Origin: Noviherbaspirillum pedocola
Lineage (GTDB): Bacteria; Pseudomonadota; Gammaproteobacteria; Burkholderiales; Burkholderiaceae_D
DNA length: 64,000 nt
Direction of reading: 5' to 3'
Assembly: GCF_016632335.1 (NCBI RefSeq)
Contig: NZ_JAEPBG010000024.1
Span: 1-64,000 of the forward strand
Shown here: positions 8,961-19,035 of the stretch, in pieces
Position numbering within the stretch: position 1 is the stretch's first letter
Layout of the letters: the number at the start of each line of letters is the position of its first letter
Notes under the pieces: model-generated
What the model was told of the DNA's origin: nothing
Database searches by the model: none
The model's input: the letters and a program-made list of their open reading frames with translations, nothing else
Position numbers and translations under genes: made by a program

Positions 8961-10148
8961 ATGATGGAAAACTTTGATGCAATCGTAATCGGAGCCGGCG
9001 TAATCGGCGCATCCGTCGCCTACCACCTCGCGGCGCTAGGTGTGAAAAAGGTGCTGGTCGTCGACCGCTCGATGGTAGGCGCGGGCACGACATCGCAGTC
9101 TTCCGGCATTCTGCGTACTCACTATTCGGTTCAGGAGAACGTCGACCTTGCCAAACGGTCATGGCAGGTATTCACCCGTTTTTCCGAGTACCTCGGCGAT
9201 GAGGAAGCGTCTGCGGGACTGGTGAAATGCGGCTATCTGATCGCGGCTCCCGAGGGCGAGAAGCTTGAGCCGCTGCGCGCATCGATTTCCGGACAGCGGG
9301 CGCAAGGCATAGCAGTGCAATTGCTCGACCGGCAACAGGCGGCCGAGCTGTTGCCGATCGCCCGCTTCGACGATGCCGCCCTCATCGGATATGAACCGGA
9401 GGCAGGATTCGCCGACGCCTACATGGTTGCGACCAGCTTTGCCAAGGGCGCCCGCCGTCGTGGAGTCGTCATCAAGGAAGGCGTAACGGTTACCAAGCTG
9501 CTGACGGAAGGCGACAAGGTCGTCGGCATCGAAACGACCGCCGGCAGCTTCGGCTGCAATGTCCTCATCAGCACCCAGAACATCTGGACCTCGGAACTGG
9601 CTGGATGGACAGGCGCCGCGATGCCAGTCAAACCGGAACGCCATACCGTACTGTCACTGGAAGGTCCGCAGCCCTACACCTTTTCCATGCCGGTATTCAA
9701 AGATCTCGGCTCGCCGGGCATGCTGTATTGCAGGAGTTACGGCGGCTCACAGATGCTGGTCAGCGAAGGCACAGTGGGAGAAACCCTGGAGGCCCCGGAC
9801 AATGAGCAGGGGGATATACCGCTAGACTATATCGCCGAGGTCGGCGCGCAGGTGGCGGAGCGCTTTCCCAGCTACGAAACCGCCGGCCTAGCGTCTTCCT
9901 GGACCGGCGTCTACGACGTTACACCGGATTGGAATCCAGTACTGGGACGGCTGCCGGGCATTGGCGGCCTGGTGGTGGGATTCGGATTTTCCGGACACGG
10001 CTTCAAGCTTTCGCCCGCGGTAGGCAAGGTGCTGGCGCAGGAAGCCATGGGCTTGACGACCGACGTCTCCCTGCAACCCTATTCGATCGAACGCTTCGCC
10101 GCAGGGTCGCTGCTGGTGGGCAGATATGGCGCCGGGGCGGTATCGTGA
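8961..10148 (+). CDS. FAD-dependent oxidoreductase, DAO/sarcosine-oxidase-beta family
   Basis: A 395-residue flavoprotein. The dinucleotide-binding motif is VIGAGVIGASVAYHL at the N-terminus, followed by the SoxB-like segment SSGILRTHYS. The C-terminal motif GRLPGIGGLVVGFGFSGHG closes the DAO fold. Such enzymes oxidise secondary or primary amino groups (sarcosine, dimethylglycine, D-amino acids, N-methylglutamate-like compounds). It is a single-subunit form with no SoxA/SoxD/SoxG or MgdBCD partners. The divergent etfBA pair suggests a dehydrogenase passing electrons to ETF. The start has an AGGGA ribosome-binding site. Substrate is not known. Confidence 0.88.
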   Translation: MMENFDAIVIGAGVIGASVAYHLAALGVKKVLVVDRSMVGAGTTSQSSGILRTHYSVQENVDLAKRSWQVFTRFSEYLGDEEASAGLVKCGYLIAAPEGEKLEPLRASISGQRAQGIAVQLLDRQQAAELLPIARFDDAALIGYEPEAGFADAYMVATSFAKGARRRGVVIKEGVTVTKLLTEGDKVVGIETTAGSFGCNVLISTQNIWTSELAGWTGAAMPVKPERHTVLSLEGPQPYTFSMPVFKDLGSPGMLYCRSYGGSQMLVSEGTVGETLEAPDNEQGDIPLDYIAEVGAQVAERFPSYETAGLASSWTGVYDVTPDWNPVLGRLPGIGGLVVGFGFSGHGFKLSPAVGKVLAQEAMGLTTDVSLQPYSIERFAAGSLLVGRYGAGAVS

Positions 10149-10168
10149 ATCGGATACTGGGGCCGAAA

Positions 10169-10756
10169 ATGATGAAACGATTTTCCCTGGATGACTTGCC
10201 ACGGGAGCCATGGAAAAACGGCGGCGGGACGACCCGCACCGTTTGCACGGAAACTACGAAGAGGTCCGCTAGCCTTTTTGACTGGCGCGTCAGCATTGCC
10301 GACATCGTCGAGAGCGGACCGTTTTCCGTATTCCCCGGGATAGACCGAATTGCGGTGGTATTGGAAAACGGCCCACTGCGGCTGACAAAAAACCCGCCGC
10401 TCGGCCAACTGGTAGCGCCACTTCTATCCGCCGAACGCTACTGCCCCATTGCGTTCGACGGCGGGAATGCGCTGTTTGGCGCCATCCCTGGCGAGCCGGT
10501 GCTTTGCCTGAATGTCATGACCCGGCGTTCGGTAGCCTCAGCGACGATCCGGATATTGGAAGCCGATACCGTTCTTGAACCGGAGACCTGCTCCGTTCTG
10601 ATCGCTGCCGATGCCGGCTGGCAGGTCGGCCCCTTCACGCTGGACAAGCATGAAGGGCTGATCATCAGGAATGGCATGCCGCTCAATGCGCGCGCGCCCC
10701 TCAATGCAAGCGGTCCGCTAATCATGGTCACGATCGGCGCTTTAGAGGGCGGCTGA
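10169..10756 (+). CDS. hutD: HutD-family protein
   Basis: A 195-residue cupin-fold HutD-family protein. The diagnostic N-terminal block is LPREPWKNGGGTTR, with a later DIVESGPFSVFPGIDR. HutD proteins accompany histidine-utilisation genes and have been proposed to bind formylglutamate or related ligands as governors of hut expression. A GTG at 10145 overlaps the stop of the upstream gene (GTGA), so translational coupling is possible, but the ATG at 10169 or 10172 fits the family start better. Together with hutG across the promoter, it points to N-formylglutamate as a metabolite of this locus. Confidence 0.85.
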   Translation: MMKRFSLDDLPREPWKNGGGTTRTVCTETTKRSASLFDWRVSIADIVESGPFSVFPGIDRIAVVLENGPLRLTKNPPLGQLVAPLLSAERYCPIAFDGGNALFGAIPGEPVLCLNVMTRRSVASATIRILEADTVLEPETCSVLIAADAGWQVGPFTLDKHEGLIIRNGMPLNARAPLNASGPLIMVTIGALEGG

Positions 10757-10994
10757 ACCGCCCCCCGTTGTCTGCATGCAGAAAAGGCATCTGCGTTCCC
10801 TAAGGAACACGATCATCCGCTTTTCACTATTCCGCCGCCCTTCCCTGCCCATGCGCACGTCCATGGCGTAGGCTTGGATTTTGCTCGTTGTTTTTGGAAA
10901 CGCTTCGGTGCACCGGCAGAACCCCATTGGCATGCGTTACCGGGAAATACGCCGCACCGCGTTTTCACGCCTGCACACTTTTAGGGAGATAAAT

Positions 10995-11597
10995 ATGCTG
11001 CATATGTCAAGGAAGATCAAAGTCCGTTCCGCAATCATGGCCGGCGCCATGCTGAGCACTGCACCCGCATTTGCCCATTCCGACGCGAGCCATGGTGTCA
11101 GCTTCCTGGCCGGCTTGGCGCACCCGCTTTCCGGTCTGGATCATTTGTTGGCCATGCTGGCTGTCGGTTTCTGGGCGGCCCAGCACAAGCGGTCGGCGAC
11201 CTGGATGCTGCCAGCAGCATTCCTGCTGATGATGGCGGCCGGCGCAGTCGCCGGAATGAACCACATTCAATTGCCGAATCTTGAAGCCGGCATCGCGGCA
11301 TCGGTAGCCGTGCTCGGACTGCTGATTGCATATGCAGTCAGGATGCCGGCATGGGCAGGCGCCGGGCTGGTCTCGCTATTCGCAATTCTCCATGGCCATG
11401 CGCACGGACTGGAACTGCCTGCCGGCACATCGCCCCTGCTCTACGGCAGCGGGTTCATGACGGCAACCCTGCTGCTGCTTCTGGCCGGCCTTGTCGCAGG
11501 CATGCTCGCCGGCCGCAATGCCGAAGGAAAGGCCATGCGCTACACCGGTGCAGGCATTGCGGCCGCCGGCGCCATGCTGCTGGTCGGTGCAGCTTGA
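10995..11597 (+). CDS. ureJ: HupE/UreJ-family nickel permease
   Basis: A 200-residue integral membrane protein. An N-terminal signal sequence ends near AFAHSDASHG, then come about six hydrophobic segments. The family signature HPLSGLDHLLAML and the His-rich HGHAHG loop are present, both linked to nickel binding. The start at 10995 is chosen for the AGGGAG ribosome-binding site. It converges on the urease-amidase block and most probably supplies nickel for urease. The 238 bp upstream hold no other gene. Confidence 0.85.
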   Translation: MLHMSRKIKVRSAIMAGAMLSTAPAFAHSDASHGVSFLAGLAHPLSGLDHLLAMLAVGFWAAQHKRSATWMLPAAFLLMMAAGAVAGMNHIQLPNLEAGIAASVAVLGLLIAYAVRMPAWAGAGLVSLFAILHGHAHGLELPAGTSPLLYGSGFMTATLLLLLAGLVAGMLAGRNAEGKAMRYTGAGIAAAGAMLLVGAA

Positions 11598-11702
11598 CGC
11601 GAGAAGCGATATCGCTCCTGCAATACGGCGTCGACCCGTTGACGCCGCCTTTCTTTGCCCGCTATTTCTTTTCCCCTTGCGGCAAAGCGATTCGTGCCTG
11701 CT

Positions 11703-13712
11703 CTAGCGCGCAGCAGCCCTGACTAGCGCCTGAGCCACCTGCGCCGGCAATGTCACCGGGTCGCTGACGATCAGGTAATTCCACGCCCCGAAGATCGTGC
11801 GTACATAAGCATCGGCACGCTGATCCAGCGTGAGGCAGAAGGGTTTGATCCCTTGCCTCTCCAGCGTAGCGACCGCGTACCGCGCATCCTCGATAAGATA
11901 ACGGCTGTCGTAGACATCGATGTCGGATGGCTCACCATCGGTCACCAGGAGAAGCACCTTTTTCCCTGCCTGCTCGGACGCAAGGCAGGCGCCCGCATGA
12001 CGCAACGCGGCGCCCATCCTCGTGGAAAGCGCGCCCTGCTGCCCCATCAGCCGATGCCGTGCACTCTCGGCGAACGGCTCGGCGAAATCCTTGATCCTGG
12101 TATATCGGACTTCATTACGCCCATTCGACGCAAACCCATGCACGGCAATGCGGTCGCGCACGCCGTCCACGCATTCGACGGCAAGCGCGGCGGCGCGTTT
12201 TTCCATGTCGAGTATGGACGTGAAGCTGCCGCCGACGCGGTCGTTAGTGGATTCGGAAAGGTCCAGCAGCAGCAGGACCGAGGCGTCCTGCCGGCGGCGG
12301 CCCGGCCGATGGTAAATGCGCGGGTCGGGCGCCGCCCGGGTTCGGGAACTGATGCGCCATTCGACGGATGCGTCCAGGTCCAGTTCATCTCCTTCAGGCT
12401 GGCGGCGTAGACGCACCGAGCGGTCCAGCACTTGGTTCGCGGCGTTGAGCGCGCCCGTGCGCGTTGTCCGTGAATGCATCCCGCCTTTTACGCTTCCTGG
12501 CGCACCGGGCGTGGCCATGATCAGCGTCACCCAGTCTTGGCGTTCGATTTCAGCGCGATAATCCCATTCGGGATAATGCAGTCGCTGCTCATTGTCGGGT
12601 GGAATCGCGTTCACGGCCATGGCCTCCTGCGATCCCGACTGCTGCGGCGTCATCTGCACCGATTCACGCGCCAACATCTCCTGCGGCGGCGTGTCCTGCC
12701 GGTCTTCGTCGAAATGCCACAGGAAAGTATTGTCGTCGCGGTATGCCGGTTCGACGCGGTACCGCTCCGGATCGAATCGCACCCGCATTTGGCCGAGGTC
12801 GTTGGCGAGGATGTCTGCCACTTCATGGAAGGGCGCGCCATCCTCGAAACGGTCGCCGCATGCGTCGAACAGTTCCCTGCCCTTATTGACCCAGTGGTTG
12901 GGATCGGCATAAGTGGGATCGTGCAATATGCGCGAGAGCCGCGCCAGCAGCGATGCTGCGGTCAGCTCGCCCGCCTCCCCCGAAGCGAGATGGAAGCGTC
13001 CCCACAGCCGATGCAGCCCAGGCCAGTTGCGCGCCATCAGGCGCTCGACGCGCGCATCCTCGATCAGGGAGAGCACCGCAAGATGCAGCGGCTTGCGCTT
13101 ACCGGCGGGCTGATGGCGCGGCGAATAAAAGATGTGCGCCATCGCATGGGCGGCCGCGGCGCGATAGATGTCGCCGCAGTCAGCTCCTTCGATCGCGAGA
13201 TAGTGCTCGGGAAACAGTAGCACGCCGTCGCTGATCGCTGGCCTCGGCGGCAACGCATTCAATTCGGACTGGCGGCATGCTTTCAGCTCCACGTTATCGA
13301 GCCCAAAGCCGGCCAAATAATATTGCAGCGTATCGCGGACCTTCTCAAGGCAGGTGCCGTTGGCTTCGGCGCGAATGCCGTCGGCGGCGGCCGGGTCTTC
13401 GAGCCGGAAATAGGCGGCGAGTCGCTCGCGATGATTCGGGTACAGACGCATGCCGGTCAACACCCACCGCTTCAAACCGGCCATGTCGAGCAATCCGAGT
13501 AGCGTCTCCAGCCGCATTATCAGGTCATTCGCCAGTCCGGGCACTGCGGCGGCGGCTTGGTCGCATAAGGCAACCAGTTCAGCAAGCGCTGCGTCATCCC
13601 GCAGCAGCCGCGCCAGCGACGGCAGCTTGTCGTTGAGACAGGCGCTAGCCACACTGTCGCGCGCTTCCAGCGCGGCCATGTGCGCAACCAATGTATCGCT
13701 GAGCAGTTCCAT
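11703..13712 (-). CDS. VWA-domain protein of the CbbO/NorD type
   Basis: A 669-residue protein whose C-terminal von Willebrand A domain keeps the MIDAS motif (LLLLDLSEST, then LLVTDGEPSD). The long N-terminal part resembles the CbbO/NorD/CoxE-like adaptor group. These proteins work with a CbbQ/NorQ AAA+ ATPase to remodel or metallate an enzyme. The ATPase gene is 12 bp upstream. It ends the long leftward urt-ure-amiE block. The client is not known; amidase, urease and the iron enzyme dimethylformamidase are candidates by position. Confidence 0.85.
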   Translation of the reverse strand: MELLSDTLVAHMAALEARDSVASACLNDKLPSLARLLRDDAALAELVALCDQAAAAVPGLANDLIMRLETLLGLLDMAGLKRWVLTGMRLYPNHRERLAAYFRLEDPAAADGIRAEANGTCLEKVRDTLQYYLAGFGLDNVELKACRQSELNALPPRPAISDGVLLFPEHYLAIEGADCGDIYRAAAAHAMAHIFYSPRHQPAGKRKPLHLAVLSLIEDARVERLMARNWPGLHRLWGRFHLASGEAGELTAASLLARLSRILHDPTYADPNHWVNKGRELFDACGDRFEDGAPFHEVADILANDLGQMRVRFDPERYRVEPAYRDDNTFLWHFDEDRQDTPPQEMLARESVQMTPQQSGSQEAMAVNAIPPDNEQRLHYPEWDYRAEIERQDWVTLIMATPGAPGSVKGGMHSRTTRTGALNAANQVLDRSVRLRRQPEGDELDLDASVEWRISSRTRAAPDPRIYHRPGRRRQDASVLLLLDLSESTNDRVGGSFTSILDMEKRAAALAVECVDGVRDRIAVHGFASNGRNEVRYTRIKDFAEPFAESARHRLMGQQGALSTRMGAALRHAGACLASEQAGKKVLLLVTDGEPSDIDVYDSRYLIEDARYAVATLERQGIKPFCLTLDQRADAYVRTIFGAWNYLIVSDPVTLPAQVAQALVRAAAR

Positions 13713-13724
13713 TGGACGCCGATC

Positions 13725-14534
13725 TCAACGGAAATGCGCGTCGATGAACCCGTCCAGGGCGCGCAGCAGATCGTCGTCGTCGGTCAAGGGCTTGGTCATC
13801 GCTAGCCGGCACGCGGCCAGGGGAGCAATGCCGCCGGCAATCAGGCTGGCGGCGCGGATCAGCATGCGGGTCGAGATGCCTTCTTCGAGGCCGCGCCCGC
13901 GCAGCGCGCGGGACCGGTGCGCGATGCCGACCAGCCTGGCTGCGGTATCGTCGTCGCAGCCGCTCTCATGCGACACGATTTCCGCCTCCGCCGTGGCTTC
14001 CGGGTACTGGAAATCGAGCGCGCCGAAGCGCTGCTTGGTGGACTGCTTCAAATCCTTGGCAGCGCTCTGATAGCCGGGGTTGTACGACATCACCAGCTGG
14101 AAATCCGGATGGGCGTGGATCAGCTCGCCGCGCTTGTCCAGAGGGAGGATGCGCCGGTCGTCGGTCAACGGATGGATCACGACCAGCGTATCCTGGCGTG
14201 CTTCCACCACCTCATCGAGGTAGCAGATGGCGCCATGGCGCGCCGCGAGCGTCAGAGGGCCGTCCTTCCACACCGTCCCTTCCGCGTCGAGCAGATAGCG
14301 GCCGACCAGGTCCGATGCCGTCATGTCCTCGTTGCAGGCGAGCGTAATCAGCGGCCGCTTAAGACGCCATGCCATCGCTTCCATGAAGCGGGTCTTGCCG
14401 CAACCGGTTGGCCCCTTGAGAATCATCGGGGTACGCAGCGCGTACGCCGCTTCGAACAGCTCGACCTCGTCGCCGCTGGCGCGATAGAACGGCTCTTCCT
14501 TGATCAAATAAGACTGAATTTGATGGTTCATCAT
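13725..14534 (-). CDS. MoxR-type AAA+ ATPase of the CbbQ/NirQ/NorQ family
   Basis: A 269-residue ATPase. Walker A is [10 protein letters not shown] near residue 40, Walker B is [12 protein letters not shown], and sensor 1 is VMSYNPGYQ, followed by a CbbQ C-terminal region. CbbQ proteins activate Rubisco with CbbO, and NorQ with NorD helps nitric-oxide reductase mature. Neither Rubisco nor nor genes are seen here. It lies between amiE and the VWA partner, so the pair probably serves an enzyme of this amide/urea/DMF region. Confidence 0.9.
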   Translation of the reverse strand: MMNHQIQSYLIKEEPFYRASGDEVELFEAAYALRTPMILKGPTGCGKTRFMEAMAWRLKRPLITLACNEDMTASDLVGRYLLDAEGTVWKDGPLTLAARHGAICYLDEVVEARQDTLVVIHPLTDDRRILPLDKRGELIHAHPDFQLVMSYNPGYQSAAKDLKQSTKQRFGALDFQYPEATAEAEIVSHESGCDDDTAARLVGIAHRSRALRGRGLEEGISTRMLIRAASLIAGGIAPLAACRLAMTKPLTDDDDLLRALDGFIDAHFR

Positions 14535-14597
14535 GGATTCGGCGGATCGTGACTAATCCGGGCCGACGCCGGTTCAGACGCGGCCCGGAGCGGTTTA

Positions 14598-15635
14598 TCA
14601 ACGGTGGGTGGCGGGCTCGTTCGGAATCCCGTCGATCGGGCATTCTGCGGTACCCGGAGTCGAGCGCGTGATCGATTCGACCATCTTGCGGGTGCCCTCC
14701 GGGTCGTTGATCCATTTCCCGTAGAATTGGTACGGGCAGGCGGCCACGCCGTTAGCGTCTTCGCCGGAATTGATCTTTCCGGTGTAGCCGCGATGCACCA
14801 GCTTGTAGAGATGGTTTTGCGACTGCGCATTCTTGCGGAAGTCGCGGATCAATCCCATGGAAAGCTCCGCGTACTGAATTCCCATATCCTCTTCGCCGCA
14901 TTCGCCGAGGGTGCGGCCGTCGAAGCCAATCAGCGCGGAATGCCCGAAATAGGAATAGACACCGTCGAACCCGGCGGCATTGGCGACCGCCACATAGACA
15001 TTGTTCATGAATGCCATCGCCTTGGAGACCAGGATTTGCTGTTCCTTGGCCGGGTACATATATCCCTGGCAGCGCACCACCAGTTCGGCGCCGCGCATTG
15101 CGCAGTCGCGCCAAATCTCGGGATAGTTGCCGTCGTCGCAGATGATCAGGCTGATCTTCAGGCCTTTCGGTCCTTCAGTGACATAGGTGCAATCGCCCGG
15201 ATACCATCCCTCGATCGGCACCCACGGCATGATCTTGCGATACTTCTGCACGATCTCGCCATGGTTGTTCATCAGGATGAGGGTGTTGTAGGGAGCTTTT
15301 TTCGGATGTTCCTCATGGCGCTCTCCGGTCAGGGAAAACACGCCCCATACATTTGCCTTACGGCAGGCTTCGGAAAAAATCGCCGTTTCCTCGCCGGGGA
15401 CCGTCGCCGCGGTGTCGTACATCTCCTTGGAGTCGTACATGATGCCGTGCGTCGAATACTCGGGGAAAATCACCAGGTCCATCCCGGGCAAACCTTTTTT
15501 CATGCCGACCAGCATGTCGGCGATCTTGCGTGCGTTGTCGAGCACTTCGTCCTTGGTATGCAGCCGCGGCATCTTGTAATTGACGACCGCTACGCCCACG
15601 CAATCGTTACTGCTCGAAATATCACCATGTCGCAT
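14598..15635 (-). CDS. amiE: aliphatic amidase
   Basis: A 345-residue nitrilase-superfamily amidase, the same length as Pseudomonas AmiE and with its hallmark N-terminus [11 protein letters not shown]. It hydrolyses short aliphatic amides such as acetamide, propionamide and possibly formamide to the acid plus ammonia. The catalytic residues are all in place: Glu59 (FPEYS), Lys134 (KYRKI), Glu142 (PIEGWYPG) and Cys166 ([10 protein letters not shown]). It follows ureD by 39 bp and precedes the CbbQ/CbbO pair. Pseudomonas amiE is also followed by an ATPase gene (amiB), although of a different type. Confidence 0.95.
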   Translation of the reverse strand: MRHGDISSSNDCVGVAVVNYKMPRLHTKDEVLDNARKIADMLVGMKKGLPGMDLVIFPEYSTHGIMYDSKEMYDTAATVPGEETAIFSEACRKANVWGVFSLTGERHEEHPKKAPYNTLILMNNHGEIVQKYRKIMPWVPIEGWYPGDCTYVTEGPKGLKISLIICDDGNYPEIWRDCAMRGAELVVRCQGYMYPAKEQQILVSKAMAFMNNVYVAVANAAGFDGVYSYFGHSALIGFDGRTLGECGEEDMGIQYAELSMGLIRDFRKNAQSQNHLYKLVHRGYTGKINSGEDANGVAACPYQFYGKWINDPEGTRKMVESITRSTPGTAECPIDGIPNEPATHR

Positions 15636-15659
15636 TGTTTTCTCCTCGGTTGAAAAATA

Positions 15660-15673
15660 TGCCCCTGCGGGGC
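15660..15673 (-). other. small intercistronic hairpin ureD-amiE
   Basis: GCCCC-TGC-GGGGC-type dyad in the 39-bp gap between the ureD stop and the amiE start. There is no T-run after it, so it is more likely a processing or attenuation structure than a terminator. Confidence 0.35.
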
Positions 15674-15674
15674 T

Positions 15675-16607
15675 TCATGAATTAACGATTCCGATTTCCG
15701 GATTCTCTGCGGCGTGCGCGACTGCACGGCGCCCGCCGTTTGACTTGATTGCTTGAACCGCTGGCATTGCATCGGCATTGGGAAGGGCAGCCCGGTGGCC
15801 GAACACTCCGCGCATCGCCTCGGTCACGCGCAGCAGCGCCTGTCGCAGAGGTTCCCCGCTGTCGGCAAGCACCCGAACCAGGACGCCGCACCGGTTCGGC
15901 AATGCGCCGACGCCGGCATAAACGCCCTTCTGTTCTCCGATGGCCGCATGCAGCACCGATGTCAACTCAACGGAGTCGGCGCCGCGCTGGAGAACGGCAA
16001 AACTGCCGTGCGCCCTGAACGAAGCCGAGACGCCGGCCGCTGCGCCGGCCCATAGGACGCCGTCAAGCCGGACCCGGTCGCGCACCAGGATCCGGCCGGT
16101 CTCGTCATGCACGGCCAGACAGGTGTCGAGCGCGTCGAACGGCTTGGCCTGCGCCGAAGGGTCGTGCGCGAGAAAGGAATCGGCCAGGATCACAAGCGAT
16201 TTCTGGTGCAGCACGACATCGACGCTGTTAACCAGCCGCGCGCCCGGGAACAGGATCGTCAATGCTGGCGCGTATTCCAGCCAGGCGTCCGGCTCCGCTT
16301 CCAGAAGCACTTTCGATACGGCTTCACCGCCGGTCATGCTGTGCACTACCGTGGCGGCGGCATTGCCGACCCGTGCACCGGCCCCGGCGCATACCTTCAC
16401 ACGCGCAGCCACCCTGTCATGTTCGAACAGGCCGCCGGAACAGGACTGGATCAGCACGGTGGCGGCCGAAGGCGGCGCGTCAGGGCGTCGCAGGATGCGC
16501 CCGACATGGAATGGATAGCCCGCGTACTGCCGGGCCAGGAAGGTTCCGCCGCCGGCGCGGCATTCGAAGCGCAGATCGACCTGTGGCGCAATATGCGTTC
16601 CGTTCAT
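15675..16607 (-). CDS. ureD: urease accessory protein UreD
   Basis: A 310-residue UreD (UreH) protein. UreD binds apo-urease and, with UreF and UreG, forms the nickel-insertion complex. Diagnostic blocks are [30 protein letters not shown] and the Glu-rich [16 protein letters not shown]. Its start overlaps the ureG stop by 4 bp. UreD is last of the urease genes here, after ureG, which is not the usual ureDABCEFG order. Confidence 0.92.
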   Translation of the reverse strand: MNGTHIAPQVDLRFECRAGGGTFLARQYAGYPFHVGRILRRPDAPPSAATVLIQSCSGGLFEHDRVAARVKVCAGAGARVGNAAATVVHSMTGGEAVSKVLLEAEPDAWLEYAPALTILFPGARLVNSVDVVLHQKSLVILADSFLAHDPSAQAKPFDALDTCLAVHDETGRILVRDRVRLDGVLWAGAAAGVSASFRAHGSFAVLQRGADSVELTSVLHAAIGEQKGVYAGVGALPNRCGVLVRVLADSGEPLRQALLRVTEAMRGVFGHRAALPNADAMPAVQAIKSNGGRRAVAHAAENPEIGIVNS

Positions 16608-17278
16608 ACGGACCGAGCAAACAGCAGCTCGCGGGTGATGGCATCGACCACTTGGTCCACGCCATCGCCGATCGCGCAGTTGGTCATCAGCACCGGGCGC
16701 CCATTGCGCACCTGTACCGCTTCCTCAGCCATGCGCGGAAGATTGACGTTCACATAGGGCGCCAGGTCAAACTTGTTGATAATCAGCAGATCGCAACTGA
16801 GCACTCCCAGGCCGCGCTTACGCGGTATGTCGTCGCCGCCGGCGACGTCAATGACGAAGATCCAGTAGTCGACCAGGTCGAGCGAGAACGACGACGCCAG
16901 GTTGTCGCCGCCGGATTCGATCAGCACCAGTTCCAGTCCGGGAAAGCGCGCGTCCAGTTCGTCCGCCGCCTGCAGGTTCAGTGTCGGATCCTCGCGGATG
17001 GCGGTATGCGGGCAGGCGCCGGTCTCGACGGCCAGCACGCGCTCGGGCGCAATCAGGCCGCTGCGCCGGACGCGCTCGGCGTCCTCCTGCGTCACTAGGT
17101 CGTTGGTGATGACGGCGAGGTTGATGCCGCGCTCGATGAAGCGCGGCACCAGTTGTTCGAGCAGACGGGTCTTGCCCGATCCGACCGGACCGCCGATGCC
17201 GACGCGGGCTGAACCGAGCGGCCGTGCCGACGCAAGGTCTTGATCCGGCATCGTGGCGATTGCGTTTTCGATTTTCAT
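16604..17278 (-). CDS. ureG: urease accessory GTPase UreG
   Basis: A 224-residue SIMIBI GTPase that powers nickel delivery to urease. It has the P-loop [11 protein letters not shown], the nickel-binding Cys-Pro-His in [13 protein letters not shown], and [10 protein letters not shown] as the guanine-specificity motif. The start is set at MKIENAI (17276-17278). The frame is open further upstream only because it overlaps ureC in another frame. Confidence 0.95.
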   Translation of the reverse strand: MKIENAIATMPDQDLASARPLGSARVGIGGPVGSGKTRLLEQLVPRFIERGINLAVITNDLVTQEDAERVRRSGLIAPERVLAVETGACPHTAIREDPTLNLQAADELDARFPGLELVLIESGGDNLASSFSLDLVDYWIFVIDVAGGDDIPRKRGLGVLSCDLLIINKFDLAPYVNVNLPRMAEEAVQVRNGRPVLMTNCAIGDGVDQVVDAITRELLFARSV

Positions 17279-17301
17279 TTCTTCACTAATCCTTTTTCTT
17301 T

Positions 17302-19014
17302 CTAGCGCATCATGTAGCGCCGGCTGAGTGGCACTTCGCGTACGGGAGGGCAACTGATAATCTGGCCATCGATCATCACGTCGAAGGTATGCGGATTGAC
17401 TGTGATATTCGGGCAATAGTCGTTGTGCAGCATGTCGGACTTGGTCAGCTTGCGGGTGCCGTGTGCCGCCACCAACTGCCGGCTCAAGCCCAGTTGGCCG
17501 CGCAAGCCGCCTTCCATGGCCATGCGATTCACGAAGTTGACGGCCAGCGATTGCGGCGCGCGGCCGAAGGCGCCCCATTGCGGCCGCATCAGCAGCGGCT
17601 CGCAAGTCATTAACGAAGCGGCAGAATCGCCCATTGCGCCATACGCAATGAAGCCGCCCTTCACCACGACTTCGGGCTTCACGCCGAAGAAGCCAGGACG
17701 CCACAACACCACGTCGGCCAGCTTGCCGGGCTCCAGCGAGCCAACGGTGTCGTCGATGCCGAAGGTGCGGGCGGCGTTGATGGTGTACTTGGCGAGATAG
17801 CGCTTGATCCGCTCGTTGTCGCCGTGCCGAGTCCTCTCCTGCGGCAGGCGGCCGCGCTGGTCCTTCATCTTGGAGGCAAGCTGCCATGTGCGACTGATCA
17901 CCTCGTTGATGCGGCCCATGCCCTGGCTATCCGAGCCCAGCATCGAGATGGCGCCCAGGTCGTGCAGCACATCCTCGGCCGCGATCGTCTGCGCCCGCAC
18001 GCGTGACTCCGCGAATGCCACATCCTCCGGCACCGACGGGTTCAGGTGATGGCACACCATGATCATGTCGAGATGCTCGTCGAAGGTATTGACGGTATAC
18101 GGGTTGGTCGGATTGGTCGAAGATGGCAGGCAGTTCTGCCGCCCCGCCACCGCGATGATGTCCGGCGCATGGCCGCCGCCGGCGCCCTCGGTGTGATACA
18201 TGTGAATGGTGCGGTTCTTCATCGCGGCGACGGTGTCCTCGAGGAACCCGGATTCATTCAGCGTATCGGTATGCAACTGGACCTGGAAATCGTATTCATC
18301 GGCGACGCTCAGGCAGACATCGATGACTGCCGGCATCGCACCCCAGTCCTCGTGGATCTTTAAGCCCATGCAGCCGCCACGCAGCTGGTCGAGCAGCGAC
18401 AGCGGCTTGCTGGAATTGCCTCGCCCCAGGAAGCCGAAGTTGAGAGGCCACTGCTCCGACGACTGCATCATGCGCCCGACATTCCAGGCGCCGCCGCAGT
18501 CGATACCGACCGTGATCGGGCCAAGCGAACCACCGATCAACGTGGTTAGCCCCGATGACAGCGCATGCTCGCACAGCTGCGCCGAATCGAAGTGGACATG
18601 GACGTCGATGCCGCCGGGCGTGGCGATCATGCCTTCGGCGTCCCGCACCGTGGTCGCAGCGCCGCAAATCAGCTTTGGATGCACGCCGTCCATCACCGCC
18701 GGATTGCCAGCCTTGCCGATGGCGACGATGCGACCCTCCTTGATGCCGATATCGCCCTTGACGATGCCCAGCACCGGGTCGATCACGAGGGCGTTGCAGA
18801 TCAGCATGTCGAGCGAACCCATCGCGCTGTCATAGCCGGCGGCCAAACCCATGCCATCACGCAACGTCTTTCCGCCGCCGTGCAGGCATTCGTCGCCCGG
18901 CACCGCGTAATCGTGCTCGACCTCGGCGAACAGCGATGTGTCCCCCAGCCGTACCCGGTCACCCGTGGTCGGGCCGTACATCGCCGCGTATTCCTTGCGA
19001 GTCATTGTCACCAT
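17302..19014 (-). CDS. ureC: urease alpha subunit (divergent type)
   Basis: A 570-residue urease catalytic subunit hydrolysing urea to ammonia and carbamate. All nickel ligands and catalytic residues can be placed: His139 and His141 (DVHVHF), the Lys219 carbamylation site (LKIHEDWG), His248 ([10 protein letters not shown]), His282 ([10 protein letters not shown]), flap Cys321-His322-His323, and Asp362 (GSDSQGMGR). After HVHF the sequence reads [10 protein letters not shown] and [12 protein letters not shown] instead of the usual ISPQQ and GGGTGPA-type text. It therefore belongs to a divergent UreC branch. Active chemistry is expected to be conserved. Confidence 0.93.
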   Translation of the reverse strand: MVTMTRKEYAAMYGPTTGDRVRLGDTSLFAEVEHDYAVPGDECLHGGGKTLRDGMGLAAGYDSAMGSLDMLICNALVIDPVLGIVKGDIGIKEGRIVAIGKAGNPAVMDGVHPKLICGAATTVRDAEGMIATPGGIDVHVHFDSAQLCEHALSSGLTTLIGGSLGPITVGIDCGGAWNVGRMMQSSEQWPLNFGFLGRGNSSKPLSLLDQLRGGCMGLKIHEDWGAMPAVIDVCLSVADEYDFQVQLHTDTLNESGFLEDTVAAMKNRTIHMYHTEGAGGGHAPDIIAVAGRQNCLPSSTNPTNPYTVNTFDEHLDMIMVCHHLNPSVPEDVAFAESRVRAQTIAAEDVLHDLGAISMLGSDSQGMGRINEVISRTWQLASKMKDQRGRLPQERTRHGDNERIKRYLAKYTINAARTFGIDDTVGSLEPGKLADVVLWRPGFFGVKPEVVVKGGFIAYGAMGDSAASLMTCEPLLMRPQWGAFGRAPQSLAVNFVNRMAMEGGLRGQLGLSRQLVAAHGTRKLTKSDMLHNDYCPNITVNPHTFDVMIDGQIISCPPVREVPLSRRYMMR

Positions 19015-19035
19015 TTGGTATTCCCGATGTTCCTC

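Noticed and set aside
10757-10994. Nickel/cobalt or cobalamin riboswitch before the HupE/UreJ gene
   Set aside because: Neither the B12 box nor the NiCo consensus could be aligned to this 238-bp leader.
13725-14534. Nitric-oxide reductase maturation genes norQ/norD
   Set aside because: No norB or norC is nearby and the genes follow an amidase; only the family level is assigned.
16604-17887. ureG with a long N-terminal extension
   Set aside because: The upstream 200 codons lie within ureC in another frame; MKIENAI at 17278 gives the normal UreG length.
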